DNA of 64,000 nucleotides. Origin: Pelomonas sp051857475. GTDB taxonomy: Bacteria > Pseudomonadota > Gammaproteobacteria > Burkholderiales > Burkholderiaceae_C. The notes under the pieces are model-generated. The model was not told where the DNA came from. It did not search any database and saw only the letters and a program-made list of their open reading frames with translations. The translations under genes and the position numbers were made by a program. Below are positions 15,974 to 25,107 of this stretch, one piece after another (the stretch's first letter is position 1; each line of letters starts with the position of its first letter). The stretch lies in NCBI RefSeq assembly GCF_051857475.1, contig NZ_JBPZGZ010000004.1, positions 248,001 to 312,000 of the forward strand. The letters run 5' to 3'.

Positions 15974-18472
15974 GTGATCTCCGAACGCTTGATCGATCTT
16001 CATGAAGGCTGGCAACTGGCCGAGGCGCCGTTGGGCGCCGATGCACGCGCGCTGACAGCGCTGCCGGCCGAGGCCTGGCTGCCCGCAGTCGTGCCGGGCA
16101 CGGCCCATGGCGCGCTGCTGGCCGCAGGCCGCATTCCCGATCCCTTCTACGGCATGAACGAGGCGGCGGTGCGCTGGGTCGCCGAACGCCGCTGGGCCTG
16201 GCGCCTCGCCTTCGAGGTCGGCGAGCTGTCCGACCACGAGGATCTGGCCTTTGAGGGCCTGGACACCTACTGCACGGTCTGGCTCAACGGCGAGCGGCTG
16301 CTTGAATCCGACAACATGTTCGTGCCGCGCCGTGTCGATGTGCGCCGTTGCCTGCAGCCCGGCCGCAATGAGTTGCTGCTGTGCTTCGAGCCGCCGCTGG
16401 CCAGCGCCCGCGAAGTGGAAGCGGTGCACGGCAAGCGCCAACTGTGGAACGGCGACAGTGCCCGTCTGCATGCGCGCAAGGCCCAGTACCACTTCGGCTG
16501 GGACTGGGGCCCGGAGCTCATCGTCAGCGGCCCCTGGCGGGCGGTGCGCCGGCACAGCTGGTCGGCGCGTGTCGATGATCTGCATTGCCGCAGCGAGGTG
16601 GACGTCGCGGCCGGGCGCGCGACCCTGCACGTGACGGCGCGGGCCATCGGCGGCACCGGCCTGCGCTGCGCCTTCGAACTGCTGGATGCTGACGGCCACA
16701 GCGTCGCCAGCCAGCTGGTGCCGGCAGACGCGGCGCGCGCGACGCTGAATATCAGCGAAGCCCAGCTGTGGTGGCCGCGCGGCCTGGGCGGGCAGCCGCT
16801 GTACACGCTGGTCGCGCGACTGATGGACGGTGAGCGCATCGTGGCGCAGGACAGCCGCCGCACGGGTCTGCGCACGCTGCGCCTGGTGCAGGCGCCCATC
16901 GAAGGCGAGGCCGGCAGCAGCTTCCATTTCGAGGTCAATGGCCAGGCCTTCTTTGCCGGCGGCGCGAACTGGATTCCCGACGACAACCTGCTGGAGCGCA
17001 TCACGCCGGCGCGCTACCGCGAGCGTGTGGCCCAGGCCGCCGACGCGAACATGAACATGCTGCGCGTCTGGGGCGGCGGCATCTACGAACACGAGGCCTT
17101 CTACGAGGCCTGCGACGAACTGGGACTGCTGGTCTGGCAGGACTTCATGTTCGCCTGCGGCCTCTACCCAGCCAACGAGGACTACCTCGCCAGCGTGCGA
17201 GCCGAAGCCGAAGCGGCCGTGACGCGGCTGCGCCACCACGCCTGTCTGGCCCTCTGGTGCGGCAACAACGAGGACTACATGCTGGCCGAGTCCGTCGGCC
17301 TGGCCGGTCCCGGCGTGCCCGCCGATCGTTTCGAGGCGCGTGCCATCTACGAAGGCCTGCTGCCTGCGGTCTGCGAGGCGTTGGACCCAGACACGACCTA
17401 CTGGCCGGGCAGTCCCTTCACACCCGGTGATGGCGCCAGGTCGTCGGACGCGACGGTGGGCGACCGCCACAGCTGGGAGGTCTGGCACCAGCAGATGCTG
17501 CCCTACCAGCGCTACGGCGATGTGCAGGCCCGCTTCGTCAGCGAGTTCGGCATGCAGTCGCACCCCTCGCTGGCCCTGCTGGAATCGGTGCTGCCCGAGG
17601 CCGAGCGCTTTCCCGGCAGCCGCACGCTGCAGTGGCACAACAAGGCCGGCTCGGCGGCAGGCCCGGACGGCCATCGGCGCCTGGCGGTCTATCTGGCCGA
17701 CAACGTGCGCGTGGGGCCGACGCTGGCCGCGCATGTCTATGCGACCCAGTTCGTGCAGGCCGAGGCCATGCGCGTGGCCTACCAGGACTTCCGCCGCCGC
17801 TGGCAGAGGCCGGGCGCGCGCGCCGTAGGGGGCGCGCTGGTGTGGCAACTCAACGACTGTTGGCCGGTGACGAGTTGGGCCCTCATCGACGCTTCGGGCA
17901 GTGCCAAGCCGGCCTGGCATGCGGTGCGCCGCGCCCTGGCACCGCTTGCAGTCGCCGTGAGGTTGGAAGACGGGCAGGTGCGCCTGGCGGTCACGAACGG
18001 GCGGGCCGAGGCCTGCGAGCTGACGCTGCAACTGCGCGTGTTCACGATGGATGGCAGGCAGTTGGTCAGCGAGCGCATCTTGCAAGCGGTTCCAGCCTCG
18101 ACCAGCGTCGAGACGACCCAGGCCGTGCCGCGAACCGACGAACCCGTCGTCGCCGAGCTGTGTGCTCTGGATGCGGACGGGCTGGAGCTGGCGCGCGATT
18201 GCGCCTGGACCGAGCCCTTCAGGTTCTACAGCCTGGCCGGTGCGCGTCTCGTCATCGAGGCCGAGGGCCAGGCCTTGCGCCTGAGCTGCGACCGTCCCGT
18301 CAAAGGCCTGTGGCTGCAGCAGGCCGGCCTGGATCTGGAGGACAACTTCATCGACCTCGTGCCGGGCAGCGAGCGTCGGATTGTTTCAAGGATAGCGCTA
18401 CCAAGTGAATTGGAAGCGCTTGCACTCGAGCTGCCGTCGCGCCGGGTCAGCCTGCGGGGAAAGGGAGGGTGA
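15974..18472 (+). CDS. GH2 beta-mannosidase
   Basis: An 832-residue exo-beta-mannosidase that removes mannose from non-reducing ends of manno-oligosaccharides. There is no signal peptide, so it is probably cytoplasmic. The N-terminal sugar-binding beta domain holds EGWQLAEAP, PGTAHGALLAAGRIPDPFYG and WNGDSARLHARKAQYHFGWDWGP. The catalytic barrel has acid/base E433 in WCGNNEDYM and nucleophile E524 in VSEFGMQS. GVNTWIP-type GGANWIPDDN and VWGGGIYEHE are typical of beta-mannosidases rather than beta-galactosidases. The GTG at 15974 gives the family-like ISERLIDLHEGW start. A GTG at 15938 would add 12 non-homologous residues; neither has a strong ribosome site. It is divergent from the ABC operon. 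Confidence 0.88.
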   Translation: MISERLIDLHEGWQLAEAPLGADARALTALPAEAWLPAVVPGTAHGALLAAGRIPDPFYGMNEAAVRWVAERRWAWRLAFEVGELSDHEDLAFEGLDTYCTVWLNGERLLESDNMFVPRRVDVRRCLQPGRNELLLCFEPPLASAREVEAVHGKRQLWNGDSARLHARKAQYHFGWDWGPELIVSGPWRAVRRHSWSARVDDLHCRSEVDVAAGRATLHVTARAIGGTGLRCAFELLDADGHSVASQLVPADAARATLNISEAQLWWPRGLGGQPLYTLVARLMDGERIVAQDSRRTGLRTLRLVQAPIEGEAGSSFHFEVNGQAFFAGGANWIPDDNLLERITPARYRERVAQAADANMNMLRVWGGGIYEHEAFYEACDELGLLVWQDFMFACGLYPANEDYLASVRAEAEAAVTRLRHHACLALWCGNNEDYMLAESVGLAGPGVPADRFEARAIYEGLLPAVCEALDPDTTYWPGSPFTPGDGARSSDATVGDRHSWEVWHQQMLPYQRYGDVQARFVSEFGMQSHPSLALLESVLPEAERFPGSRTLQWHNKAGSAAGPDGHRRLAVYLADNVRVGPTLAAHVYATQFVQAEAMRVAYQDFRRRWQRPGARAVGGALVWQLNDCWPVTSWALIDASGSAKPAWHAVRRALAPLAVAVRLEDGQVRLAVTNGRAEACELTLQLRVFTMDGRQLVSERILQAVPASTSVETTQAVPRTDEPVVAELCALDADGLELARDCAWTEPFRFYSLAGARLVIEAEGQALRLSCDRPVKGLWLQQAGLDLEDNFIDLVPGSERRIVSRIALPSELEALALELPSRRVSLRGKGG

Positions 18473-18508
18473 GTGCCGATTCCATGCGTATATCCCCTAT
18501 CCCCACTA

Positions 18509-18524
18509 GCCCCAATGCTGGGGC
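18509..18524 (+). terminator. small hairpin after beta-mannosidase
   Basis: GCCCCA and TGGGGC arms around an ATGC loop, 36 bases after the stop codon. There is no T-run, so termination is uncertain. Confidence 0.3.
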
Positions 18525-18535
18525 GATTGAATAGT

Positions 18536-18549
18536 TGTTAGCGTTACCA
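18536..18549. promoter_or_regulatory. dyad resembling a LacI-family operator before the TonB receptor
   Basis: TGTTAGCGTTACCA is an imperfect 14-bp palindrome (10 of 14 positions symmetric) with the central CG typical of LacI-family sites. It differs from the TGTTTAG motif, so it may answer to another regulator not in this window. A similar TAGCGCTA core occurs inside the end of the mannosidase gene (18395-18402). Confidence 0.3.
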
Positions 18550-18631
18550 AATACCTGCGGCACAAGACCAGCAGGACCGGCATGAAGCCTTGCAAAGGGC
18601 CGAGTGTTTCCACCAAAGAGGAGCAAAGAGA

Positions 18632-21600
18632 ATGAGACAGTTCAAGAGGACAACGTTGTCCCTGGCCGCCGCGCAAGCGCTGGTCTGGGCGGCGACGCCG
18701 GCCCTGGCGCAGAACACGCCAGCCCCGGCAGCGGCAGCGACACCCGCGGCCGACAAGGCCCCGCAGGCGCTGGAGACCGTGGTCGTTTCGGGGCGTCGGG
18801 CCGCCCTGGCCACCGCTCAGAAGCTCAAGCAGGATTCGGACGAGATCGTCGATTCGGTGGTGGCCGACGAAATCGGCAAGCTGCCTGATCGCTCGGTGTC
18901 CGAGGTGCTGCAGCGCATCGTCGGCGCCACCATGTCGCGCGTGGCCGCCTCCAACGATCCGGTGCACTTCTCGGTCGAAGGTTCGGGCGTCAACATCCGC
19001 GGCCTGACCTACGTCAGCTCGACGCTGAACGGCCGCGAGACCTTCAGCGCCAACCAGGGCCGCACGCTCGGCTTCGAGGACGTGCCGCCCGAGTTGATGG
19101 CCGGCGTCGACGTCTACAAGAACCCTTCGGCGGAGCAGATCGAAGGCGCCATCGGCGGCCTCGTGAACCTGCGCACGGCCCTGCCTTTCGACTTCCCCGG
19201 CTTCAAGGGCTCGATCTCGGTCGACGTCTCGCGCAACAGCCTGGCCAAGAAGAACAAGCCCAGCGTCTCGGGCCTGCTGTCCAACACCTGGAACACCGAC
19301 GCCGGCAAGTTCGGCGCGCTGATCGACCTGGCGCATTCGCTCAGCTCCAACCGCACCGACGGCCTGGTGCTGGACCCCTTCTACAAGGCTTCGCCGACCG
19401 AGACGCACTGGTACTCGCGCGACATGTCGTGGAAGCAGCAGTTCTACGACCGCACGCGTGACGGCATCTACGGTGCGCTGCAGTGGAAGAAGGACGACCT
19501 CGAGTCATCGCTGACCTTCTTCCGCTCCAAGTTCCAGTTCAACTGGAACGAGAACAACGTCAGCGCCCAGGTCGACCCCTACAACGTGACCGTGCTGAAC
19601 GGCCAGTACGACGCCAACGGCGTGATGACCAAGGGCACGCTGACCGGCAAGGCGCTGGGCAATGGCGCCTACGACGGGCTGGAGGTTGAGAACCAGACGC
19701 GCTACTCCAAGCGCAATTCGCAGACGGACGAGCTGGCCTGGAAGATCGCTGGCCGCGTCAACGACCAGCTGACGCTGACGTCGGACTTCCAGTACATCCG
19801 CTCCAAGACCAACAACTTCGACTCGACGGTGGGCACCGCCGTGTCCCTGCCCAAGGAGACGGTGGACTACACCGGATCCATGCCGAAGCTGGTGTTCGAC
19901 GCCGCCGACATGGCCATCCTCAACGACCCCAGCAAGTACTACTGGGCCATGATGATGGACCACCTGGACAAGGGCAAGGGCACGCAGAAGGCCTGGAAGG
20001 GCGATGCACGCTGGGTCTTCCACGACAGCAAGATCCTCAACGACCTGCGCTTCGGCGTGCGCATCGCCAAGCGCGATGCCGAGACCATCAACAGCAACCC
20101 GAGCTACAACTGGGCGACCATCACCCATGCGTGGCAGCTGGGCTGGAACATCGGCGACCTGGCCTACATCACCAAGGCGCCCGACATCCCGGTCTACAAG
20201 AACACCTATGGCGACTTCATGGGTGGCGGCAAGGCCAACCTGCCGGCGCTGTACTTCCCGGCTGCCTCGGTCGCCTTCGACTGGCCCAACAGCTACAACA
20301 AGCTGCACCAGCTCTACCTGAACGAATGCCAGGCCTTCCAGCCCGGTTGGGATGGCGCCGGCTGCCCGCAGCAGGCCAACAGCATCCAGGGCGGCGGCGC
20401 ATGGCATCCCACCTCCTTCGGCACGGATCCTGCCGGCCGCAACACCCAGGCCGAGACGACGACGGCAGGCTATGCCCAGCTGCGCTTCTCCTTCGAGGAC
20501 GTCGGCGCGCCCATCGACGGCAATGTCGGTCTGCGTGTCGTCCATACCAAGAACAGTGCCGACGGCTACACCATCCTGACCACCCAGGCCCCCCCGCCCG
20601 GCGCGGTGGGCCTGGCCGTGCCGCAGCTGACGCCCTTCGCCAAGGAGCAGAACTTCAGCCAGAGCTTCACGGACTATCTGCCCAGCCTGAATCTGAGGTT
20701 CAAGGCCGCGCCCGACCTGCAGTTCCGCTTCGCCGCGTCCAAGGCCCTGGCTCGCCCGCAGTTCAACCAGATGCAGGGCTATCTGTCGATGTCGCAGACC
20801 ATCGAAGTGGACGCGACCGTCACGCCGCCCAACGTCAAGAAGATCAACCTGACCGGCACGGCCAGCGGCAACCCTGAACTCAAGCCCATCCGCTCAGACC
20901 AGGAGGACCTGACGGCCGAGTGGTACTTCGCCAAGAACGGCTCGGTCACGGTGGCGGCCTTCAACAAGAACCTGAAGGACATCATCGTCAACCAGGCCTT
21001 CAACCGCACCGTCACCGACACCAGCGGCAAGCCGGTCAACTTCGTGCTGAACGGGCCGGTCAACGGCGCCAAGGGCTATGCGCGCGGCATGGAGTTCGCC
21101 TATCAGCAGTATTTCGAGGGGCTGCCTTCACTGCTGCAGGGCTTGGGGCTGCAGGCCAACTACACCTATGTGGACAGCAAGGTGAAGCGCTACAACGCCG
21201 TGTACACGGGCTATTGCTCGCCGGGCGCCGGCCAGGACAACCTGAACCTGTACATCAACGGCTGCGACACCGACGGCCGCTCCTTCGGTGACATGCCGCT
21301 GGACAACCTGTCGAAGAACACCTTCAACATCGCGCTGCTCTACGACCGTGGACCGATCTCCGCCCGCCTGGCCTACAACTGGCGCGGCAAATATCTGTAC
21401 GGCGTGGCGCTGAACTCCGACAACACCGGTCCCAACCAGACCAATGCGCTGGACACCAACCCGGCCAGCGCCACTTACGGCCAGCACAACCTGCCGGTGG
21501 GCCTGCCGCTGTGGGCCGACAGCTATGGCCAGCTGGATGCTGGTTTGCATGTGAAGTTCGGCAACGACCTGTCGGTGGGCCTAGATGCCACCAACCTGAC

Positions 21601-21706
21601 CAACAAGACCTACAAGCAGATCATGCAGCAGCACATCGGCATGATCGGCCACAACTACTTCACGTCGGGTCGCGGCTACCGGGTGAGCGCGCAATACAGC
21701 TTCTGA
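18632..21706 (+). CDS. TonB-dependent outer-membrane receptor (Xanthomonas/Caulobacter carbohydrate type)
   Basis: A 1024-residue receptor driving TonB-powered uptake of large sugars across the outer membrane. The signal peptide is about 1-26 (ending ALA), followed by an Ala/Pro stretch, a TonB-box-like ETVVVSG at about 45-51, and the plug domain with VVADEIGKLPDRSVSEVLQRI, NIRGL and IEGAIGGLVNLRT. A 22-strand barrel follows, ending in aromatic YSF. The plug wording (LPD-SVSEALQR, GGLVNLRT) is that of the large TIGR01782-like carbohydrate receptors. The ATG at 18632 follows AGAGGAG. It sits between beta-mannosidase and a halogenase homologue, so hemicellulose oligosaccharides are the likely ligand. 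A strong terminator follows. Confidence 0.93.
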   Translation: MRQFKRTTLSLAAAQALVWAATPALAQNTPAPAAAATPAADKAPQALETVVVSGRRAALATAQKLKQDSDEIVDSVVADEIGKLPDRSVSEVLQRIVGATMSRVAASNDPVHFSVEGSGVNIRGLTYVSSTLNGRETFSANQGRTLGFEDVPPELMAGVDVYKNPSAEQIEGAIGGLVNLRTALPFDFPGFKGSISVDVSRNSLAKKNKPSVSGLLSNTWNTDAGKFGALIDLAHSLSSNRTDGLVLDPFYKASPTETHWYSRDMSWKQQFYDRTRDGIYGALQWKKDDLESSLTFFRSKFQFNWNENNVSAQVDPYNVTVLNGQYDANGVMTKGTLTGKALGNGAYDGLEVENQTRYSKRNSQTDELAWKIAGRVNDQLTLTSDFQYIRSKTNNFDSTVGTAVSLPKETVDYTGSMPKLVFDAADMAILNDPSKYYWAMMMDHLDKGKGTQKAWKGDARWVFHDSKILNDLRFGVRIAKRDAETINSNPSYNWATITHAWQLGWNIGDLAYITKAPDIPVYKNTYGDFMGGGKANLPALYFPAASVAFDWPNSYNKLHQLYLNECQAFQPGWDGAGCPQQANSIQGGGAWHPTSFGTDPAGRNTQAETTTAGYAQLRFSFEDVGAPIDGNVGLRVVHTKNSADGYTILTTQAPPPGAVGLAVPQLTPFAKEQNFSQSFTDYLPSLNLRFKAAPDLQFRFAASKALARPQFNQMQGYLSMSQTIEVDATVTPPNVKKINLTGTASGNPELKPIRSDQEDLTAEWYFAKNGSVTVAAFNKNLKDIIVNQAFNRTVTDTSGKPVNFVLNGPVNGAKGYARGMEFAYQQYFEGLPSLLQGLGLQANYTYVDSKVKRYNAVYTGYCSPGAGQDNLNLYINGCDTDGRSFGDMPLDNLSKNTFNIALLYDRGPISARLAYNWRGKYLYGVALNSDNTGPNQTNALDTNPASATYGQHNLPVGLPLWADSYGQLDAGLHVKFGNDLSVGLDATNLTNKTYKQIMQQHIGMIGHNYFTSGRGYRVSAQYSF

Positions 21707-21744
21707 GGGTGAAGCCATGGGGCCGGGGTGACGTGGCTCCAACC

Positions 21745-21780
21745 GAAAAAAGGGCACCGCAAGCGGTGCCCTTTGTGTTG
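21745..21780 (+). terminator. Rho-independent terminator after TonB receptor
   Basis: GGGCACCG and CGGTGCCC form an 8-bp stem (21752-21759 with 21764-21771) around a CAAG loop, with five or more A before and TTTGTGTTG after. The AAAAA/TTT flanks would let it work in both directions, but only the plus-strand gene ends here. Confidence 0.8.
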
Positions 21781-21876
21781 TCGCTCAGCGCGGCCTCTAG
21801 GGGGATACGGATGGCCCGCCGAAGCCTAGACTGCGCCGTCGGTGAGCTTGCCGTCAGTAGAAGCCAAAGGCCTTGC

Positions 21877-22707
21877 ATGACCGAGATCACCCGAATCCCT
21901 TCACTGTTTGCCCTGGCCGCTGGCTGCGCGGCCTTGGTGGCCGGCGGTGCGGCCCACGCCACCGCGCAAATTGGCGGCGTCATCAGCACCTCGTTTGCCG
22001 AGGCCTTCGGTGCCTGCAACAAGTCTTCGCTAACCCCCCAGAACACCTTTCAGGACAGCTTTGCGCTGAACGTGACGGCGCCATGCGCGGCGGGCTCGGC
22101 TGGCGGCGACCTGAAGGGCTCGGCGGCCTCGGATTCCATTGGCCTGAAGGTCTATGCCACCGGCACTGGCGCCGTTGCCGCGCAAGTGGCGCTGTTCGAC
22201 AACTGGGTGCTCACGCCACCGGCTGGCACGCTGGCAGGCAATTACCTCATCCCCGTGCATCTGCATATCGACGGTACGGTCTCCGCCGGTGCGACCACGC
22301 AACGGCCGGCCTTCCTCGACTATGGGCTGACACTGCGAGACATCTATGGCAGCAATCTTCCGCCGGCCATCTTCACCGCCTATGGCAGCGTCACGGCCAC
22401 CGGCGCTTACTCGAAAACCTTCGACAGCTTTTTGAGCGTTCGCTACTACGGACCTGGGGGCGGCTTGCAGACCACGGTCGAGACCACGATGCAGATGACG
22501 GTCGGCGAGCTCGAGAACGGTACGGTCAACTTCTACAACACCGCCTTTGCTTCGCTCGACCTGCCGGCCGGCTGGACGGCGGTGACTTCGTCGGGCCTGC
22601 CGGTGGTGGCAGTGCCGGAGCCAGGCACTGCCACGCTGATGTTGTGCGGCCTGGCTGCAGTGGTCGCGCGCCGTGTGCGCTCGAAAAGCTTCCCTGCCCG
22701 AGCCTAG
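21877..22707 (+). CDS. PEP-CTERM sorted exoprotein, function unknown
   Basis: A 276-residue exported protein. The signal peptide is about 1-31 (LFALAAGCAALVAGGAAHA). The C-terminal 25 residues form a PEP-CTERM tail: VPEPG, a short hydrophobic helix (TATLMLCGLAAVVA) and a basic end RRVRSK. This is the recognition signal for exosortase, which in known systems processes surface or matrix proteins alongside exopolysaccharide. The middle is beta-rich and Thr/Gly-rich with two Cys, suggesting a secreted adhesin or matrix domain. The ATG at 21877 follows AAAGG by six bases. No exosortase gene is in the window. The link with the sugar locus is positional only. Confidence 0.8.
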   Translation: MTEITRIPSLFALAAGCAALVAGGAAHATAQIGGVISTSFAEAFGACNKSSLTPQNTFQDSFALNVTAPCAAGSAGGDLKGSAASDSIGLKVYATGTGAVAAQVALFDNWVLTPPAGTLAGNYLIPVHLHIDGTVSAGATTQRPAFLDYGLTLRDIYGSNLPPAIFTAYGSVTATGAYSKTFDSFLSVRYYGPGGGLQTTVETTMQMTVGELENGTVNFYNTAFASLDLPAGWTAVTSSGLPVVAVPEPGTATLMLCGLAAVVARRVRSKSFPARA

Positions 22708-22795
22708 AGCGGTGCGGCCTGGTGGTGGTGGCGGATGAACTCGGCCAGCCCGGCATCACGGCCACGCTGGCGGCGTCGTGCGGCCTCCAGCAAGC
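22704..22795 (-). pseudogene. remnant of a tryptophan-halogenase C-terminus
   Basis: About 90 bp on the minus strand resemble the last 30 codons of the intact halogenase homologue at 23402-24943. An 18-base block encoding VAVMP is identical. After a frame shift the next residues read AEFIRHH against AEFVRRY in the intact gene. No upstream body of the gene remains. It looks like the scar of a duplication or a deleted neighbouring halogenase. Confidence 0.45.
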
Positions 22796-22895
22796 TTGAC
22801 GATTCGTGACATCAGCATGCACCGCGCGGAAAACCGCGAGTCGTGGCTTGACGCGCCGATGATTGCTGTTAGCTTTGCGCTCTTGTCGAGCTGCC

Positions 22896-23435
22896 ATGCA
22901 AGAAAAACCTGTCATTTCCGACGAGCCGAGAGAGCCCAGGGTGAGCCACATCGCCTGCACGACCGACGACTTCGACCCTGGGAGGTTCAGACCCCACGGC
23001 CGGGTTGAATACGAGCAGCAGGGGCGGGTTCTCTGGTGCACGGCCACGGGGCCTTTCAATGCGGAGCTGGTCGAGGCTTTGAAGAATCTGGCCACCTCCA
23101 CCTTTCCAGCCATGGCGGCGAACGGCCCTTGGGCGAGCATCTGCACCTTCAGGCATAGCGCTCTGTGTTCACCCGAGGTGCTGGCCGAGTTCACGGGCCT
23201 GATCAGGCAACTGGCTGCCATGAACCTCGCGCCGACGGCAAACGCCTTCATCCTGAAGCCTGACATCGATGGCGCCACGCTGATGCGGCCGTTGTATGAG
23301 AAATGCTTCAGGGATGGCGGCGTTCGCTACGAGGCTTTCACGACGGCCGAACAGGCCGCTCAGTGGGCCGCATCAGTGATCGGGCCGCTGGGCTGCGGCG
23401 ATCAGCCTGATGGGCTAGACGCTGCCGGGCAATAG
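22896..23435 (+). CDS. hypothetical protein, possibly STAS/SpoIIAA-like
   Basis: A 179-residue protein without signal peptide or membrane segments. The central part alternates strands and helices (GRVLWCTATGPFNAELVEAL, WASICTFRHSALCSPEVLAE, TANAFILKPDIDGATLM) in a way reminiscent of STAS/SpoIIAA-like folds, but no diagnostic motif is visible. The ATG at 22896 was chosen because the sequence upstream is low-complexity; a GTG at 22941 is possible. It is convergent with the halogenase gene, whose end overlaps it by about 34 bases. Function unknown. Confidence 0.55.
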   Translation: MQEKPVISDEPREPRVSHIACTTDDFDPGRFRPHGRVEYEQQGRVLWCTATGPFNAELVEALKNLATSTFPAMAANGPWASICTFRHSALCSPEVLAEFTGLIRQLAAMNLAPTANAFILKPDIDGATLMRPLYEKCFRDGGVRYEAFTTAEQAAQWAASVIGPLGCGDQPDGLDAAGQ

Positions 23436-24943
23436 CGCCGCACGAACTCCGCGTGCTCCGGCATCACGGCCACGCAGGCCGCAATCGTGTCGGACACGCC
23501 TTTGAAGTAGGCCGCCGTCTCCTCGACGCCCTGCAACTCGGCCAGGGCCAGCCAGCCCTTGGGCCGCAGGTTCTGGCCTTCCATCACCTCCAGCCAGCTC
23601 GGCTCGCGGAAGAGGTCACCGTTGACATTGGCGAGGCGCCCGCTGGCGGCATAGAGGTCCATGCGCCAACGCAGAGCTTCGGGAATGGACATGGCTGCGC
23701 AGTCCTTCCAGAACTCGCTGTCGTCACGCTGGTTGAGGTGGTAGTGCAGCACGATGAAGTCACGCACATGCTCGTAGCGCTCGCGGCTCTGGCGGTTGTA
23801 TTCGGCGATCTCCACGGCGTCGAAGCCGCTGTGAGGGAAGGCCTCGATGAGCTTGGCGACGCCCATCTGGACCAGGTGCAGGGCCGTCGACTCCAGCGGT
23901 TCGACGAAGCCTGCCGACATGCCGATGGCGACGACATTGCGCCGCCAGGCTTCGCTGCGCATGCCGGTGCGGAATTTGATGAGGCGCGGGTCGGCCAGGG
24001 GCTTGCCATCGAGGTGCTGGAGCAGCGTGCCGGCCGCCTCGTCGTCGCTGACGTGCGCACTCGAATACACATGGCCGTTGCCGACGCGATGCTGCAGCGG
24101 GATGCGCCACTGCCAGCCGGCCCGGTGCGCGGTGGCGCGCGTGTAGGGCAAGAGCGGCGCCGTGCTTTCGCTGGGCACGGCCACGGCGCGGTCGCAGGGC
24201 AGCCAGTGGCCCCAGTCTTCATAGCCCGTGCCGAGAGCCTTGTCGATCAACAGGCCGTAGAAGCCCGAGCAGTCGAGGAAGAGGTCGCCTTCGATGAGCT
24301 CGCCGCTTTCCATCTGCACGGCACGCACATGGCCTGCGGTGGGACCGGGCTCTTCGTTGAGCAGCGCGCGCACCACCTTGCCCTCGGTGCGTCGTACGCC
24401 GCGAGCCTCGCTGATGGCGCGCAGGTGTTTGGCATAGAGACCGGCGTCGAAGTGATAGGCATAGCCCAGGGCTTCCAGCGGCGAGCCCTTCATGTCGGGT
24501 CGTGGCAGCATGAAGCGGTTGGCCTGGGCTGCCATGTTGGAGATGACGTAGGCATCCAGTGGCAGGGCGCGGCCAAGAGCCCGCAGGCGCAACCAGTATT
24601 GCGAGAAGTCCACCGGCCACAGCGCCTCGCGGCCGACGCCGCCGAAGCCGTGGAAATAGCGCTCGCCTTGCCGGCCCCAGTTGACGAACTCGATGCCGAG
24701 CTTGAAGGTACCTTGCGTGGCCTTCAGGAACTCGGCCTCGTCGATACGGGCCAGGCCGTTGAACATGCGGATGGGCGGGATGGTGGCCTCGCCGACGCCG
24801 ATGATGCCGATCTCGTCGGACTCGACGAGCCGGATCTCGTAAGGGGCTTTCAGCACCGCGCCCAACGCTGCCGCCGACATCCAGCCCGCAGCGCCGCCAC
24901 CGACGATCACCACCCGCCGCAGCGGCTTGTTCATGGTCTCCAT
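23402..24943 (-). CDS. tryptophan-halogenase family flavoprotein
   Basis: A 513-residue FAD-binding protein of the PrnA/RebH-like flavin-dependent halogenase family. The N-terminal GGGAAGWMSAAAL is the FAD loop. GEATIPP and a Lys in GTFKLGIEF match the position of the catalytic Lys that relays hypochlorous acid, and WQWRIPL is the family WxWxIP motif that blocks monooxygenase chemistry. Members in carbohydrate loci of Caulobacter and Xanthomonas-like bacteria stand beside TonB receptors, and their substrates are not established. The ATG at 24943 is used, with GAGAG upstream; a GTG one codon earlier and an ATG at 24934 are alternatives. It needs reduced FAD from a reductase not seen nearby. 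True halogenation is not shown. Confidence 0.85.
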   Translation of the reverse strand: METMNKPLRRVVIVGGGAAGWMSAAALGAVLKAPYEIRLVESDEIGIIGVGEATIPPIRMFNGLARIDEAEFLKATQGTFKLGIEFVNWGRQGERYFHGFGGVGREALWPVDFSQYWLRLRALGRALPLDAYVISNMAAQANRFMLPRPDMKGSPLEALGYAYHFDAGLYAKHLRAISEARGVRRTEGKVVRALLNEEPGPTAGHVRAVQMESGELIEGDLFLDCSGFYGLLIDKALGTGYEDWGHWLPCDRAVAVPSESTAPLLPYTRATAHRAGWQWRIPLQHRVGNGHVYSSAHVSDDEAAGTLLQHLDGKPLADPRLIKFRTGMRSEAWRRNVVAIGMSAGFVEPLESTALHLVQMGVAKLIEAFPHSGFDAVEIAEYNRQSRERYEHVRDFIVLHYHLNQRDDSEFWKDCAAMSIPEALRWRMDLYAASGRLANVNGDLFREPSWLEVMEGQNLRPKGWLALAELQGVEETAAYFKGVSDTIAACVAVMPEHAEFVRRYCPAASSPSG

Positions 24944-24976
24944 CACGCCAGTCTCTCAGGATGTCGCGCGTTTCGG

Positions 24977-25063
24977 GCCGGGCGCCGGGCCGCTCCCTAG
25001 CCGGCCCGTATGGCGATGCTTGCCGGTTGATCCGGCAAGCATCGCCGTCCCCTCGGGGGACCG
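24977..25063. repeat. REP-like palindromic repeat, copy 1
   Basis: An 87-bp element centred on a perfect 15-bp stem (GGCGATGCTTGCCGG at 25012-25026 with its complement at 25032-25046, loop TTGAT). It is flanked by CCCTAGCCGGCCCG and CCCCTCGGGGGACCG. An inverted, diverged copy lies at 61174-61262, showing that it is an interspersed family. It sits between the halogenase and GH1 genes. Confidence 0.75.
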
Positions 25064-25107
25064 ACTGGGGGTGCCCGCGTTCAGCGGGGTGCGACCGGGC
25101 GAGGGGC

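Noticed and set aside
15932..18085. A 700-codon minus-strand open frame opposite beta-mannosidase
   Set aside because: The sense strand encodes GH2 motifs throughout; the antisense product has no domain pattern.
18395..18402. TAGCGCTA core as a TonB receptor operator
   Set aside because: It lies inside the mannosidase coding sequence more than 230 bases from the receptor start, and its bases are explained by codons.
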